DNA from: Rubripirellula lacrimiformis
Lineage (GTDB): Bacteria > Planctomycetota > Planctomycetia > Pirellulales > Pirellulaceae
Length of the DNA: 64,000 nucleotides
Direction of reading: 5' to 3'
NCBI RefSeq assembly: GCF_007741535.1
Contig: NZ_CP036525.1
Span: 7,378,001-7,442,000, forward strand
In this document: positions 47,021-56,879 of the stretch, in pieces
Numbering within the stretch: the stretch's first letter is position 1
How the letters are laid out: each line of letters starts with the position of its first letter
Position numbers and translations under genes: made by a program
Notes under the pieces: generated by a model
Databases searched by the model: none
What the model saw: the letters and a program-made list of their open reading frames with translations, nothing else
What the model was told of the DNA's origin: nothing

Positions 47021-47276
47021 CGAAATGACTCCTGTGTGGATGTCGGAGCGACGGAGTAGAACCTCATTTGTGTCCGGATCGTCGATGATTCTCGTCACCA
47101 GACGCAATCGGGCGTCACTTTTCTCCACTATTTGCTGAATTAGAACGAACGGGGCCGTCACCCCTTGCGAACGGCCTCACTATGGGTTGTAGAATCTTGA
47201 GCTTTACTTGGTAGCGGTTGGGGCCCGGCAACTTTCAACCTGCGTCAATGTCACTATGCCGACTGCTAGATAATCG

Positions 47277-49295
47277 ATGAAAATCAGCCTCCTGAGTTTT
47301 CGCAATTTTCGTTGTTTTGGTCCGAATCCTGTTTCGATCGACTTGAATGATATTTCGGTTCTGATAGGTGAGAACGGGGCGGGAAAGTCAGCCGCTCTTC
47401 TCGGACTGGCTCGATTGTTCGGACTCACCAAAGAGCAACGTTCAATTCGCGCCGATGACTTTCATTTGCCGGTCGGAGTTTCGCGATCTGATGCCGATCT
47501 AAAGTCGTTGTCACTTTGGATCGAGGCCAGAATCGAATTCGATGCGGAAGGCGGCGGAGATGATACGTCCGCTATTCCTGAACACTTCAAGCAGATGCGG
47601 GTGAATGAACCCGGTGGTCGACCGTATTGTCGAATCCGCCTCGAAGCAGTCTGGCAAAAAGGAAATTTGCCTGAAGGTGAGGTTGAGCAATCGCTGAACT
47701 GGATCAAAACGTCGTCTGATATCTCAGATGAAATTGACGACGAATATCGCCAGCCGCTCTCGGCGTTCGAGCGACAGCGAATTCACGTTCACTACATTCC
47801 CGGAGCACGTGATCCATCGAAGCATGTCCGCGTTTCATCGCAATCGCTGCTCAAACGGTTGCTCGATGCCGCTCGTTGGACAGACGACCTTGCCGATTCG
47901 ATCAACACTGCGACCGACGGAATCGTAAGCGACTTTAGTAATGAACCGGCAATTACAGAGCTTCAGCGTTCGCTCAATGAGTCTTGGAACGGGTTGTACA
48001 ACCGCAGTCGATTCAAAGAAATCGTATTGCACCTCGAAACACAAACCGTTGAAGACTTCGTCTCGTCCTTCACAGCAGGAATGAAGACCGAAGCAGAAGA
48101 TGATTGTGTTCCCGTAGATCGATTGAGCGACGGGCTGCGATCACTCTTGTACTTTTCGATCATGAAATCCGCTTTCCAGATCGAGCAAGCCGCAATCGAC
48201 GACTTCTTTGGCGGCCACCCGTTCGACGAAGAACGCCTTGACCCTCCCCTGCTGACAGTGTTCGCGGTCGAGGAACCAGAGACCCACCTCGCACCGCATT
48301 TGCTGGGACGAGTAGTGAAAATGTTTCGCGATATCGTCAAGCCACCGAGGGCTCAGGCGATCTTCTCGTCACACTCTCCTTCCGTGCTTGCCCGAATTGA
48401 GCCCGAGGAAATTCGATACTTGCGGCTCGATTCTACCACGGCGGTCGCGTCGGCTCACAAATTGAGCCTCCCCACGGAACAGTCCGACGCGGACAAGTTC
48501 ATTCGCCAGGCGGTGCGTGCCTATCCGGAATTGTATTTTGCTCGCCTTGTTGTTCTCGGAGAGGGGGACAGCGAGCAAGTTGTGATGGCACGTCTCCTTG
48601 ATGCAAACGATTTGCCTTCCGATCCCAATGTCATTTCTGTCGTTCCTCTTGGCGGTCGTCATGTGAATCACATGTGGCGTCTGCTCAATAGCCTTTCCAT
48701 TCCCCATCTCACATTGCTAGACATGGATTGCGATCGAAAGGGTGGAGGTTGGGGACGGATTCACTACGTCTGTGAACAACTTATTGAACTTGGTCACAAG
48801 CGAGAAGAAATTCTTGAAGTTGTTGATGACGATAACACTTCTGTCATGAGTGACGAGACCTTTGCAGAAATGCCTAATTGGGGCATGCCCCATGATGACT
48901 TCACCGGATGGGTTAAGAGCCTTCGCAAGTACGGCGTCTATTTTTCTGACCCCCTGGATCTGGATTACTCGATGTTGCGAAAGTTCCCTGAGCAATACCA
49001 GGAGACTGCCGACGGCGCACCACGGATACTTTCCAAAAAACAGGAGCTTAGAAGTGCTCAGATCACTGGTCTGTTCCGAACGGTTTTTGGAAAGAAAAAC
49101 ATCGCTGAACCCGAACGACTTGAAACTCAGCTTGAAAGCCTTCAATGGTATCGACACCTCTTTCTTCAACGCAGCAAACCCGCGACGCACATGGCGGCTC
49201 TTGCTGAAATCAAAGACGAAGATTTGCTGGAGAAATGCCCTGACGAATTGAAGAGTTTGATACGCGCAATCAAAGCGAAGACAAAGAATGGCTAG
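47277..49295 (+). CDS. gajA: Gabija GajA-like OLD nuclease (ATPase-TOPRIM)
   Basis: A 672-residue OLD-family protein. ATPase motifs: Walker A GENGAGKS, signature LSDGLRSLL, Walker B VFAVEEPETHLAPHL, H-loop FSSHSPSV. The C-terminal TOPRIM nuclease has VVLGEGDSEQVV and LLDMDCDRKGG, the acidic residues for metal binding. With the overlapping UvrD-like helicase it forms a class 2 OLD pair, that is, a Gabija anti-phage system, in which GajA nicks DNA when nucleotides are depleted and GajB aids this. It is somewhat longer than the best-known GajA (about 580). Confidence 0.9.
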   Translation: MKISLLSFRNFRCFGPNPVSIDLNDISVLIGENGAGKSAALLGLARLFGLTKEQRSIRADDFHLPVGVSRSDADLKSLSLWIEARIEFDAEGGGDDTSAIPEHFKQMRVNEPGGRPYCRIRLEAVWQKGNLPEGEVEQSLNWIKTSSDISDEIDDEYRQPLSAFERQRIHVHYIPGARDPSKHVRVSSQSLLKRLLDAARWTDDLADSINTATDGIVSDFSNEPAITELQRSLNESWNGLYNRSRFKEIVLHLETQTVEDFVSSFTAGMKTEAEDDCVPVDRLSDGLRSLLYFSIMKSAFQIEQAAIDDFFGGHPFDEERLDPPLLTVFAVEEPETHLAPHLLGRVVKMFRDIVKPPRAQAIFSSHSPSVLARIEPEEIRYLRLDSTTAVASAHKLSLPTEQSDADKFIRQAVRAYPELYFARLVVLGEGDSEQVVMARLLDANDLPSDPNVISVVPLGGRHVNHMWRLLNSLSIPHLTLLDMDCDRKGGGWGRIHYVCEQLIELGHKREEILEVVDDDNTSVMSDETFAEMPNWGMPHDDFTGWVKSLRKYGVYFSDPLDLDYSMLRKFPEQYQETADGAPRILSKKQELRSAQITGLFRTVFGKKNIAEPERLETQLESLQWYRHLFLQRSKPATHMAALAEIKDEDLLEKCPDELKSLIRAIKAKTKNG

Positions 49296-51231
49296 ACTGC
49301 GCAATCGGAATCCAAAGATTGAGGAACAGTCTTGGCAGCCCGTCGGGATCGAGTCCCTAGAAGACACAGCCCTGACTGCTGCTCAGGCTGCAAGGAATAG
49401 TATCGTCGTTGCTGGCCCAGGTGCCGGTAAGACTGAATTGCTCGCTCAGCGAGCTGATTATCTGCTGCGAACTGACACGAGCAAGTCACCTCGCCGAATC
49501 CTTGCAATAAGCCTAAAGCGTGATGCTGCGAAGAATTTGCAAGATCGTGTCGGGAAGCGTTTGCCAGCGGAATTGGCAGAGCGTTTCGACTCGATGACGC
49601 TCGACGCGTTCAGTAAGAATCTTGTCGATAGATTCCGCCTGGCAATTCCAGAATTCTGGCGACCAAACGACGACTATCGTATTGAGTTCAATATAAAAGA
49701 GGAGCGTGCGGACCGTATGATCCGAGAGGCTGCCGAGCGACTTAGATGCGAACCCGCTGACTTGTCCGGCATCGGACCAATCCGGTGGTACCGGGAGTGC
49801 TTTTCACAGCGTCTCCAAATCGACGGAAGTGCGATCCTGGAAAACGGTTCAACACGCGAACGATTGGCGGTGTCGCAGTGGCAGCACTATCTTCATGGGA
49901 AATACCGCTACCTTAACTTTCACATGATCGCTCGTCTCGCAGAACTGATGTTGCGATCCAACCCGGCAGTTCTACACGCGATGCGAGCAACCTACTCGCA
50001 CGTTTTCCTCGATGAATTCCAGGACACGACCAACCTTCACTACGATCTTCTACGAACGGCATTCCTTGATTCGGAATCAGTCTTGACCGCAGTTGGCGAT
50101 ACGAAGCAGTGCATTATGACTTGGGCAGGCGCGCTGGCCGGAATCACGAAACGATACGCGGAGGAGTTCACGGCTGATTCGTACGCCCTTCGAGCTAACT
50201 ATCGGTCAGAACCGGAATTGATCCACATCATTGGATCACTTGCTCAGCAGATCGAGCCCGAGGCGATTCTTCCTGTCTGCGGTAGGGGACGCGAATCTGG
50301 CGATGGACAATGTCGCGTCATCGAGTTCTCTGACGATTCCGAGGAGGCCATCGCAGTCGCATTGGTTTTGAATGAGCTGGTCGAGGATGAAGGTGTCGAA
50401 CCGCGAGATATCTGCGTGCTCTGCCGAAAGCGTGTCGATCAATACTCGTCCAATCTGGTCGACGCGTTGCAGCAGATCAACGGTTTGGCGAGAGTTCGCG
50501 ATGAAACAAAACTTCAGGATTTGCTGGCTGAGCCGCTGGTTGAACTGGTTGCCGATGCGTTTCTCGTGGCGGCAAGCGATGAACCTCAGCCGGATTCGTG
50601 GTCCCGCCTACAAAGAGTTCTAGAAAAGACTGGGCGCAGTGAGTCCGCTCAACAACAGAGGATTCGCAACAAACTGCTTAGCACTTTGGTCGACTGTTTG
50701 CGGTTGTCACTTCCACAGTGTGCAAAGACTGTCGATGGGATCGCGGTCGAGGTGAATCGAGCCATCGACGCAATCGGAGAGAAGTCGTTTCGCCAGAGTC
50801 ATCCGCAGTATCGACAAGGAACCTTCTTCGAGGAGACCGTCTCCAGCTTGGTCAAGCAACTTGGGTTTCGCTATGGCGACGAATCACAACAGTTCGGGAC
50901 CTGGATCGAAGTGATCCGTGATTTGCGTGGCGAAACCTCCATTCCAGTGATGACAATCCACAAAAGTAAAGGATTGGAGTATCACACCGTCATCTTCGTT
51001 GGACTGGAGGATGCTGCTTTCAATAATCTGCAAGACCCAACCGGAGATGGGAATTCCTTTTTCGTCGCCTTCTCACGAGCGAAAAAACGCGTGCTCTTTA
51101 CTTTCGCGAAGTCACGGTTCAAGCGGATGCAAAGCCGCAAGAACGTCAATCTACTGTACGGCTGGCTTGAGGAAGCAGGTGTGGGAATCGAGAGTGCGGC
51201 TGATATTGATTTCGACGAGTCGATCTGGTGA
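49288..51231 (+). CDS. gajB: Gabija GajB-like UvrD/Rep helicase
   Basis: A 647-residue SF1A helicase overlapping gajA by 8 bp. Motifs: I GPGAGKTELLAQRA, II FLDEFQDTTN, III GDTKQCIMTWAGA, IV LRANYRSEPELI, V TIHKSKGLEYHTVIFVGLED, VI FVAFSRAKKRVLF. All catalytic residues are present. It would translocate on single-stranded DNA and cooperate with GajA. It is longer than the typical 490-residue GajB; the added length lies in the 2B-like region. Confidence 0.9.
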   Translation: MARLRNRNPKIEEQSWQPVGIESLEDTALTAAQAARNSIVVAGPGAGKTELLAQRADYLLRTDTSKSPRRILAISLKRDAAKNLQDRVGKRLPAELAERFDSMTLDAFSKNLVDRFRLAIPEFWRPNDDYRIEFNIKEERADRMIREAAERLRCEPADLSGIGPIRWYRECFSQRLQIDGSAILENGSTRERLAVSQWQHYLHGKYRYLNFHMIARLAELMLRSNPAVLHAMRATYSHVFLDEFQDTTNLHYDLLRTAFLDSESVLTAVGDTKQCIMTWAGALAGITKRYAEEFTADSYALRANYRSEPELIHIIGSLAQQIEPEAILPVCGRGRESGDGQCRVIEFSDDSEEAIAVALVLNELVEDEGVEPRDICVLCRKRVDQYSSNLVDALQQINGLARVRDETKLQDLLAEPLVELVADAFLVAASDEPQPDSWSRLQRVLEKTGRSESAQQQRIRNKLLSTLVDCLRLSLPQCAKTVDGIAVEVNRAIDAIGEKSFRQSHPQYRQGTFFEETVSSLVKQLGFRYGDESQQFGTWIEVIRDLRGETSIPVMTIHKSKGLEYHTVIFVGLEDAAFNNLQDPTGDGNSFFVAFSRAKKRVLFTFAKSRFKRMQSRKNVNLLYGWLEEAGVGIESAADIDFDESIW

Positions 51232-51429
51232 TCGTTGAAACGATGTGCTTCGTCACCCCGCTCCAAAGCGGAGCCACCGCGTAACGTCCGTGGCCGGATA
51301 CGCGGAAACATTCCGGTCGGTCAATGAAACAGATACGTATCGGTTTCGGCTGCCACCTAACGACACCGCAAGTCTTTGCTAAAACCTGGCTTCCAATCTT
51401 CCCTATATCTCTCGCACTCGGGGCATATC

Positions 51430-53511
51430 GTGCACGACGCGGCACTTCAGTACTTACGTTCGGCAGTCGGGAATCCAACAGCTCGGTTTCGTGATGGCCA
51501 ATGGGAAAGCATCGAATCGGTTCTGAACCGCCAACGCATTTTGGTTGTTCAGCGGACGGGCTGGGGGAAGAGCATGGTCTATTTCGTGGCAACACGTTTG
51601 CTGCGAGACAAAGGGGCCGGTTGTACCCTGCTTGTTTCACCTCTGCTCTCGCTGATGAGAAATCAGCAAGCCGCGGCGAGTGCGTTGAACTTGCAAGCTG
51701 TGTCGATGAACTCCTCTAATCGGGATGAGTGGGACGATATCCAGCAACGGTTGCAGAACGACGAGATTGATGTCCTGCTCGTTTCGCCGGAACGGTTAGG
51801 GAACGAGGATTTCCGCCAGAACGTGTTGCCGCTGCTTGCGAACAACGTCGGACTGTTTGTTGTCGACGAAGCACACTGCATATCGGACTGGGGCCACGAC
51901 TTCCGGCCGGACTACCGACGAATCGTTAGGATCGTCGAAGCACTTCCCAGCAATGTTCCTGTTCTCGCAACGACGGCCACGGCCAATAACAGAGTCGTCG
52001 CGGATATCCAACTACAGATTGGCGACGCAAAAGTACAGCGAGGCCCTCTCGTCCGCGAAAGTCTACGGCTCCAGAATATTTCAATGCCAAGCCCTGCTGC
52101 GAGGTTCGCTTGGCTTGCCGAGAAAATCCCTGAGTTTGAAGGGAGCGGCATCGTCTACACGCTTACCCAGCGTGATGCGGAGAGAGTCACTGAGTGGCTC
52201 CAAATCTGCGGCATCAACGCGCTGTCATATCACGCTGGCGTCGAGGATCGCGAGGCACGGGAACAGGCACTGCTTGCGAACGAGGTCAAGGTGCTTGTCG
52301 CGACTGTTGCTTTGGGGATGGGGTTTGACAAACCGGACATTGGATTCGTAGTTCATTTCCAGCGGCCAAGTTCGGTTGTTCACTACTACCAGCAAGTCGG
52401 ACGTGCTGGGCGTGCTGTTGAAAACGCTCTGGGCATCCTGCTCCATGGTTCGGAAGATGACGACATCGCAGACTTCTTCATACGCAACGCATTTCCCCCG
52501 CAGGCACACGTTGACCAGATCATTCAGGCACTTAGCGAAAGCGACGGTGGCCACTCGATTCCAAAGCTACAGGCGTCTCTGAATATCGCGAACGGCCAGA
52601 TAGCGAGCGCGATCAAGTACCTCTCCGTGGAGTCGCCCTCTCCAATCGCAAAGATCGGTTCAAGCTGGAACGTGACCGCGTCCGCAGCCAAATACCAAGT
52701 CGATTCTGAGATGGTCACCGCAATCACCAAGATACGACGGGACGAACAAGCGGAGATGCAGCGGTATGTGGACAGCGGCGAGTGTCTGATGCACTTTCTG
52801 AGCAATTCGCTCGACGACCCAAATGCTGCCGCGTGCGGTCAGTGCGAGAACTGTGTAGGGCAGCCACTCATCGACGTTGACTACGATGAGTCTCTCGCAG
52901 TCAGAGCAGTCCACTTCCTGCGTCGTAGCTTTCAAGAACTCGCACCAAGGAAGGCTTGGCCAGCTCACAGTCCGCTGCCTACCTACGGATTTTCTGGGAA
53001 AATCGGTGATGATGTGCGGGCATCTGAAGGAAGGGCGCTCTGTCTGTGGAGAGATGCGGGTTGGGGGGAACAAGTTGCTCGCGACAAGTATGATACGAAA
53101 CGTTTTGACGATTTGCTGGTTGACGCGTGTGCGTCAATGATCGAACAATGGAGTCCGGAGCCGTACCCCAGTTGGGTTACTTGCGTGCCCTCGTTGAACA
53201 ATCCAACAACCGTACCGGATTTCGCGGGTCGTTTAGCTGCTAAACTGGGATTACCGTTTGTCAACTGTGTTCAGAAGGTTCGTGCGACGCCACCACAGAA
53301 AGAGATGCAAAACAGTTTCCAGCAAGCGAGCAACTTGGACGGCGCGTTTCAAGTTTCAGATGAAAATTTTCCAAACGGAGCATGCCTGTTGGTCGATGAC
53401 ATTGTTGATTCAAGATGGACTTTTACCATTATCGCTGCGCTACTTCGGGAGCGTGGCTGTGAAGCCGTGTTCCCGATGGCGTTAGCACTCAGCTCACCAC
53501 GAATGGACTGA
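51430..53511 (+). CDS. RecQ-like helicase fused to a phosphoribosyltransferase
   Basis: A 693-residue protein. RecQ helicase core: VVQRTGWGKSMVYF (I), VDEAHCISDWGHDFR (II), TATANNRV (III), GIVYTLTQRDAERV (IV), LGMGFDKPDIGFVVH (V), QQVGRAGR (VI), then a Cys-rich RecQ zinc module (CLMHFL ... CGQCENC). The last 200 residues carry a phosphoribosyltransferase-type PRPP motif, CLLVDDIVDSRWT, in a ComF-like region. A DprA-like gene follows after 10 bp. Start chosen at GTG 51430 with a nearby GGGG; TTG 51376 is possible. Confidence 0.87.
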   Translation: MHDAALQYLRSAVGNPTARFRDGQWESIESVLNRQRILVVQRTGWGKSMVYFVATRLLRDKGAGCTLLVSPLLSLMRNQQAAASALNLQAVSMNSSNRDEWDDIQQRLQNDEIDVLLVSPERLGNEDFRQNVLPLLANNVGLFVVDEAHCISDWGHDFRPDYRRIVRIVEALPSNVPVLATTATANNRVVADIQLQIGDAKVQRGPLVRESLRLQNISMPSPAARFAWLAEKIPEFEGSGIVYTLTQRDAERVTEWLQICGINALSYHAGVEDREAREQALLANEVKVLVATVALGMGFDKPDIGFVVHFQRPSSVVHYYQQVGRAGRAVENALGILLHGSEDDDIADFFIRNAFPPQAHVDQIIQALSESDGGHSIPKLQASLNIANGQIASAIKYLSVESPSPIAKIGSSWNVTASAAKYQVDSEMVTAITKIRRDEQAEMQRYVDSGECLMHFLSNSLDDPNAAACGQCENCVGQPLIDVDYDESLAVRAVHFLRRSFQELAPRKAWPAHSPLPTYGFSGKIGDDVRASEGRALCLWRDAGWGEQVARDKYDTKRFDDLLVDACASMIEQWSPEPYPSWVTCVPSLNNPTTVPDFAGRLAAKLGLPFVNCVQKVRATPPQKEMQNSFQQASNLDGAFQVSDENFPNGACLLVDDIVDSRWTFTIIAALLRERGCEAVFPMALALSSPRMD

Positions 53512-53521
53512 GGGATTTCAA

Positions 53522-54802
53522 ATGAGTACTACTACCCAACCGCTTAGCGAAGACGCAAAGACGATCCTGCTGCTTGCAGGTTGGTTCGGCGAGAAGAGCG
53601 CTGGCTGTGATCCATTGAGTCTGACTGCTTACAACTCACTCGTGAGTTGGTTGGTCAAGAATCAAATGCGGCCTGCGGACGTGCTTGAATTAGATGACGT
53701 GCATGACGCGGCGAACGCGGCTGGTGTCGACAAACAAAGATTCGAGAAGCTGCTCGGTCGAGGAGTTCAGCTTGGTTTTGCGGTCGAAGAGTGGAACCGA
53801 AATGGAATTTGGATCGTCTGCCGTAGCGACGATGACTATCCAACTCGCTACCGTGAACGACTCAAGAAATTGGCACCACCAATACTTTACGGAGTTGGCG
53901 ACAAGTCCCTAATGGCAGGAGGCGGCGTGGCGATTGTTGGCTCTCGAAACGTCGATGCCGCAGGCGAAGAATTTGCCAGAGAAGTTGCGGCTTGGTGTGC
54001 GACAGGAAATAACCCCGTCATTTCAGGTGGAGCGAGGGGCGTCGACAAAACTGCGATGGAAGGGGCGTTGAGAGCCGGTGGTACCGTTGTCGGCGTACTT
54101 GCAGACAGCCTGCTCAAGACCAGCGTCAGCCGCAACGCTCGCGACGCCATCGCGGAGAATCAACTTCTGTTGATCTCACATTGTCACCCCAAGGCTCGAT
54201 TCACGGTCGGCACGGCGATGGGGCGCAACAAATTGATCTACGCCATGGCAGACGCCGGGCTAGTTGTCAGCTCTGAATACAAGAAGGGCGGCACATGGGC
54301 TGGTGCCGAAGAGGAGTTAAAGCGAAAATCGCCACAACCTGTATTTGTACGAAACGGTCCAGGTTCACCAATCGGTAATACACGGTTGCAAGAGTTGGGC
54401 GCTGTGCCGTTTCCTGACCGCTGGCAAGACCTCGACCCTCGTTGTCTTCATAAAATCATTGATGACGCACAGTCTCGCTCGTTAGCTCAGAAAACACCAC
54501 TCTTTCCGGTCGAAGTTGTATCCACCGATGACCCTCCAAGCGAAGCGACGGTAAACGGAAAAGCTAAGCCGTCAAATGTTGGTGACTCCATTCCGACAGC
54601 CATGACGGCTTACGACGCGGTGCTTGAACTGTTGCTGTACTCGCTCGCTGAACCACTAACGGTCAATGAAGTGTCCGAGCGACTGCAAGCGAAGAAGAAC
54701 CAAGTTCAGGATTGGTTGAATCAAGCCGTTTCGGAATCTCGGGTTGTAAAACTAACCCGCCCAACGCGATACCAACGCCATTGCGGATCGCAGTATTTGT
54801 AA
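53522..54802 (+). CDS. DprA/Smf-like Rossmann protein
   Basis: A 426-residue relative of DNA-processing protein A: VAIVGSRNVDAAGEEFAREV, VISGGARGVDKTAMEGALRA, TVGTAMGRNKLIYAMADAGL, GGTWAGAEE. The fold is a Rossmann nucleotide- or ssDNA-binding domain; a C-terminal winged helix (AYDAVLELLLYSLAEPLTVN) is present, as in DprA. In classical DprA the GID motif is followed by a His; here it is Thr/Ala. Position in a defence island and coupling with a helicase-phosphoribosyltransferase suggest an immune role rather than competence. The last 80 bp overlap antisense with a remnant gene frame. Confidence 0.85.
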   Translation: MSTTTQPLSEDAKTILLLAGWFGEKSAGCDPLSLTAYNSLVSWLVKNQMRPADVLELDDVHDAANAAGVDKQRFEKLLGRGVQLGFAVEEWNRNGIWIVCRSDDDYPTRYRERLKKLAPPILYGVGDKSLMAGGGVAIVGSRNVDAAGEEFAREVAAWCATGNNPVISGGARGVDKTAMEGALRAGGTVVGVLADSLLKTSVSRNARDAIAENQLLLISHCHPKARFTVGTAMGRNKLIYAMADAGLVVSSEYKKGGTWAGAEEELKRKSPQPVFVRNGPGSPIGNTRLQELGAVPFPDRWQDLDPRCLHKIIDDAQSRSLAQKTPLFPVEVVSTDDPPSEATVNGKAKPSNVGDSIPTAMTAYDAVLELLLYSLAEPLTVNEVSERLQAKKNQVQDWLNQAVSESRVVKLTRPTRYQRHCGSQYL

Positions 54803-55302
54803 GGAAATATCCGTTCCGCCTTGTACGGAGCGAGATGCGTGTGTTGCGTATTGAGTGATAGATAGCCGTCTAAGTTAATTCGCTCCAGTCCGTCCTTTCC
54901 AAACGGAGCGAAGTTCAGCGACTGGGGGTGCTCGACGTCACGCGGATCAATTTTGTGCGAACCGAGCATCGCTGAAATCGAGACGAAATGAACTGCAGCG
55001 ATCGGGCCGTCGATCAATGAAATCGAAGCAGCGTCGTCAAGCAGTTTCGTCAGCCGGTCAAGAACGAAAGCTCGAAGCATCTCCGGTAGTTTTGCCGACT
55101 GGACGAAAGCCGTTGGGATCTCGCCGACATCGAGTTGGTGCTTTCCAGCGCTCGTCCGTCCGTAAAATCGTGAACTTTCTTTAAAAGTCACCATGTGTGG
55201 TTTCTGAAAGCTATCTGGGATGCGGACGAGTATCGCTGGGCCTTCGTCACCGCCCTCGATCTCGATAACGTCTAGACAGACGATTCTGGGTGCGACGCCG
55301 TG
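54803..55302 (-). pseudogene. schlafen/AlbA_2 protein fragment
   Basis: The minus strand encodes the middle of an AlbA_2 (schlafen-like) protein: GVAPRIVCLDVIEIEGGDEG, ILVRIPDSFQKPHMV, FKESSRFYGRTSAGKHQLDV. The N-terminal half is cut off by the transposase element at 55303, and on the other side the sequence runs into the DprA-like gene with unrelated residues. It is therefore truncated at both ends. Proteins of this family are frequent in defence islands. Confidence 0.78.
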
Positions 55303-56699
55303 AGAAGAACCCTGAGGGACAGAGCACCTTTTCGAGGGTTGATTTTCAGGATGGACACGCGAATAGCGATTGAGTGGAGTTTGACGCTGGTTTCTTCCTC
55401 GTGAGGTTACGTCGATGGTTCGTCTTGCCCGCTGTGAAGTGTTCGATCCCGACGAGGTGGCGGTGGCCCATGTTTGGAACCGCACCTGTCGCCGCTGTTT
55501 CCTCTTTGGCGACGATTCCGTCTCCGGCAAGAACTTCGATCTTCGAAAGGTTTGGATTGAAGACTTGCTGCAGCATTTCGCGGCTGAGTTTGGGATCGAC
55601 TTGCTGGGCTTTGCGATCCTCTCGAATCACTTCCACCTGATTCTTCGCACTCGCCCCGATGTGGTGGCGTCCTGGAGTGACGAGGAAGTGGCCGCGCGCT
55701 GGTGCCGGATCTGTCCCCACAACCGCAAGCCCGATGGCAGCCCGGCTGAGCCGACCAAGCCAGAAATTCGCTTCATTGCCGGTTGCCCGGTGAAGCTGGC
55801 CGAGATTCGCCACCGACTGTCCAGTCTGAGTTGGTGGATGCGTTTGCTGTGCCAGCGGGTCTCGATGCGGGCCAACGCCGAGGAAGACGAAAGCGGCCGG
55901 TTCTTTCAAGATCGCTACAAAGCCACACGGCTGGTCGATGAAGCCAGTTTGCTGGCGTGCTCAGCCTACGTGGATTTGAACTTGATTCGGGCGGCGATAG
56001 CCCCGACGCTCGAAACCAGCGATCACACGTCGGTGCAGCGTCGGATCAAAGCAGCCCAGCAGGACGTTGCCCAGTCGCAGGACGCCACTCAAGCACTGAA
56101 AGAAGGGCCGGAGCGTCAAACCAAACGTCCCGATGTGTTCCTGTCTCCGCTCACCATCGACGAAGCGTCCGATCCAATTGGCCCTGACCCGTCACCGCTT
56201 CGGGATCGCTGCAGCGAAAAGGGGTTCCTGGCGATGTCGTTGGCGGATTACCTGGAACTGCTGGACTGAACTGCCCGTCAGTCGGTCCCGGGCAAAGGGG
56301 GCACAACGCCGGCTTCCGCTGCGGCGGTGTGGAAACGCTTGGGTCTGGACGGGACGGTTTGGTGTGAACTGGTCGGTAACTTTGGCCAGCTGTTTGGCAA
56401 TGTTGCCGGGCGTCCCGAGAGCGTTGATTCGATACGCAGTCACCAGACGCAGCGACGGTATCACTTGCGACGTCGCGCCCGTGAGTTGATGACGACCGCT
56501 TAGCCGCACCTCTCGCTCTACTTTTGCCGTTCGTCCACCGATTGGGCTGAAGGTCCGTCGGTGCTGCAGCCGAAACGGCTCAGAGCGGACGGGTCGACAG
56601 CTGGCGACGCCCCGGAACCGCTTCCCCTGCAGGCAACCACAAACTGACCTACAGCAGGTCTCGCCGACGCTCCCCGAAAGAGTGCTCTGTCCCTAGTTT
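55303..56699 (+). mobile_element. Y1-transposase element, copy 2, both ends present
   Basis: About 1.4 kb. The left end carries AGGGACAGAGCAC (55315-55327) and the right end its exact reverse complement (56682-56694). Inserted into the AlbA_2 gene. Confidence 0.82.
55415..56503 (+). pseudogene. Y1 (HUH) transposase with a TGA near its C-terminus
   Basis: Residues 1-284 are open (HUH pair in SNHFHLILRTR, Tyr in SAYVDLNLIRAA). TGA at 56267-56269 lies where relatives have Trp in LLDWTARQ; the same frame then continues TARQSVPGKGGTTPASAAAV, VWKRLGL and so on to TAG 56501, giving a 362-residue intact family match. A single TGG to TGA change thus explains the break; the shortened protein may still be made. 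The family resembles REP-associated tyrosine transposases. Confidence 0.8.
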
Positions 56700-56879
56700 G
56701 CTTCCAAAAGCCAAAACGACCGTGCCATTCGTGGGTGGCACCGGACGCTTGCACTCCGCAGAATTTCAGCCGACCAACGTCTGCTAAGCCGATGCATCCG
56801 CTGTCCCGAGCAAACCAACAAAAACCGTGTCTGCGCCCAACGCAGGTTTCTTAGTGTTGAAATGAGTTGGACAGAACAG
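56504..56879. other. intergenic region with element right end
   Basis: Contains the 3' end of the Y1 element to 56699, then about 180 bp in which I see no gene; the stop of the nuclease gene on the minus strand is at 56880. Confidence 0.6.
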
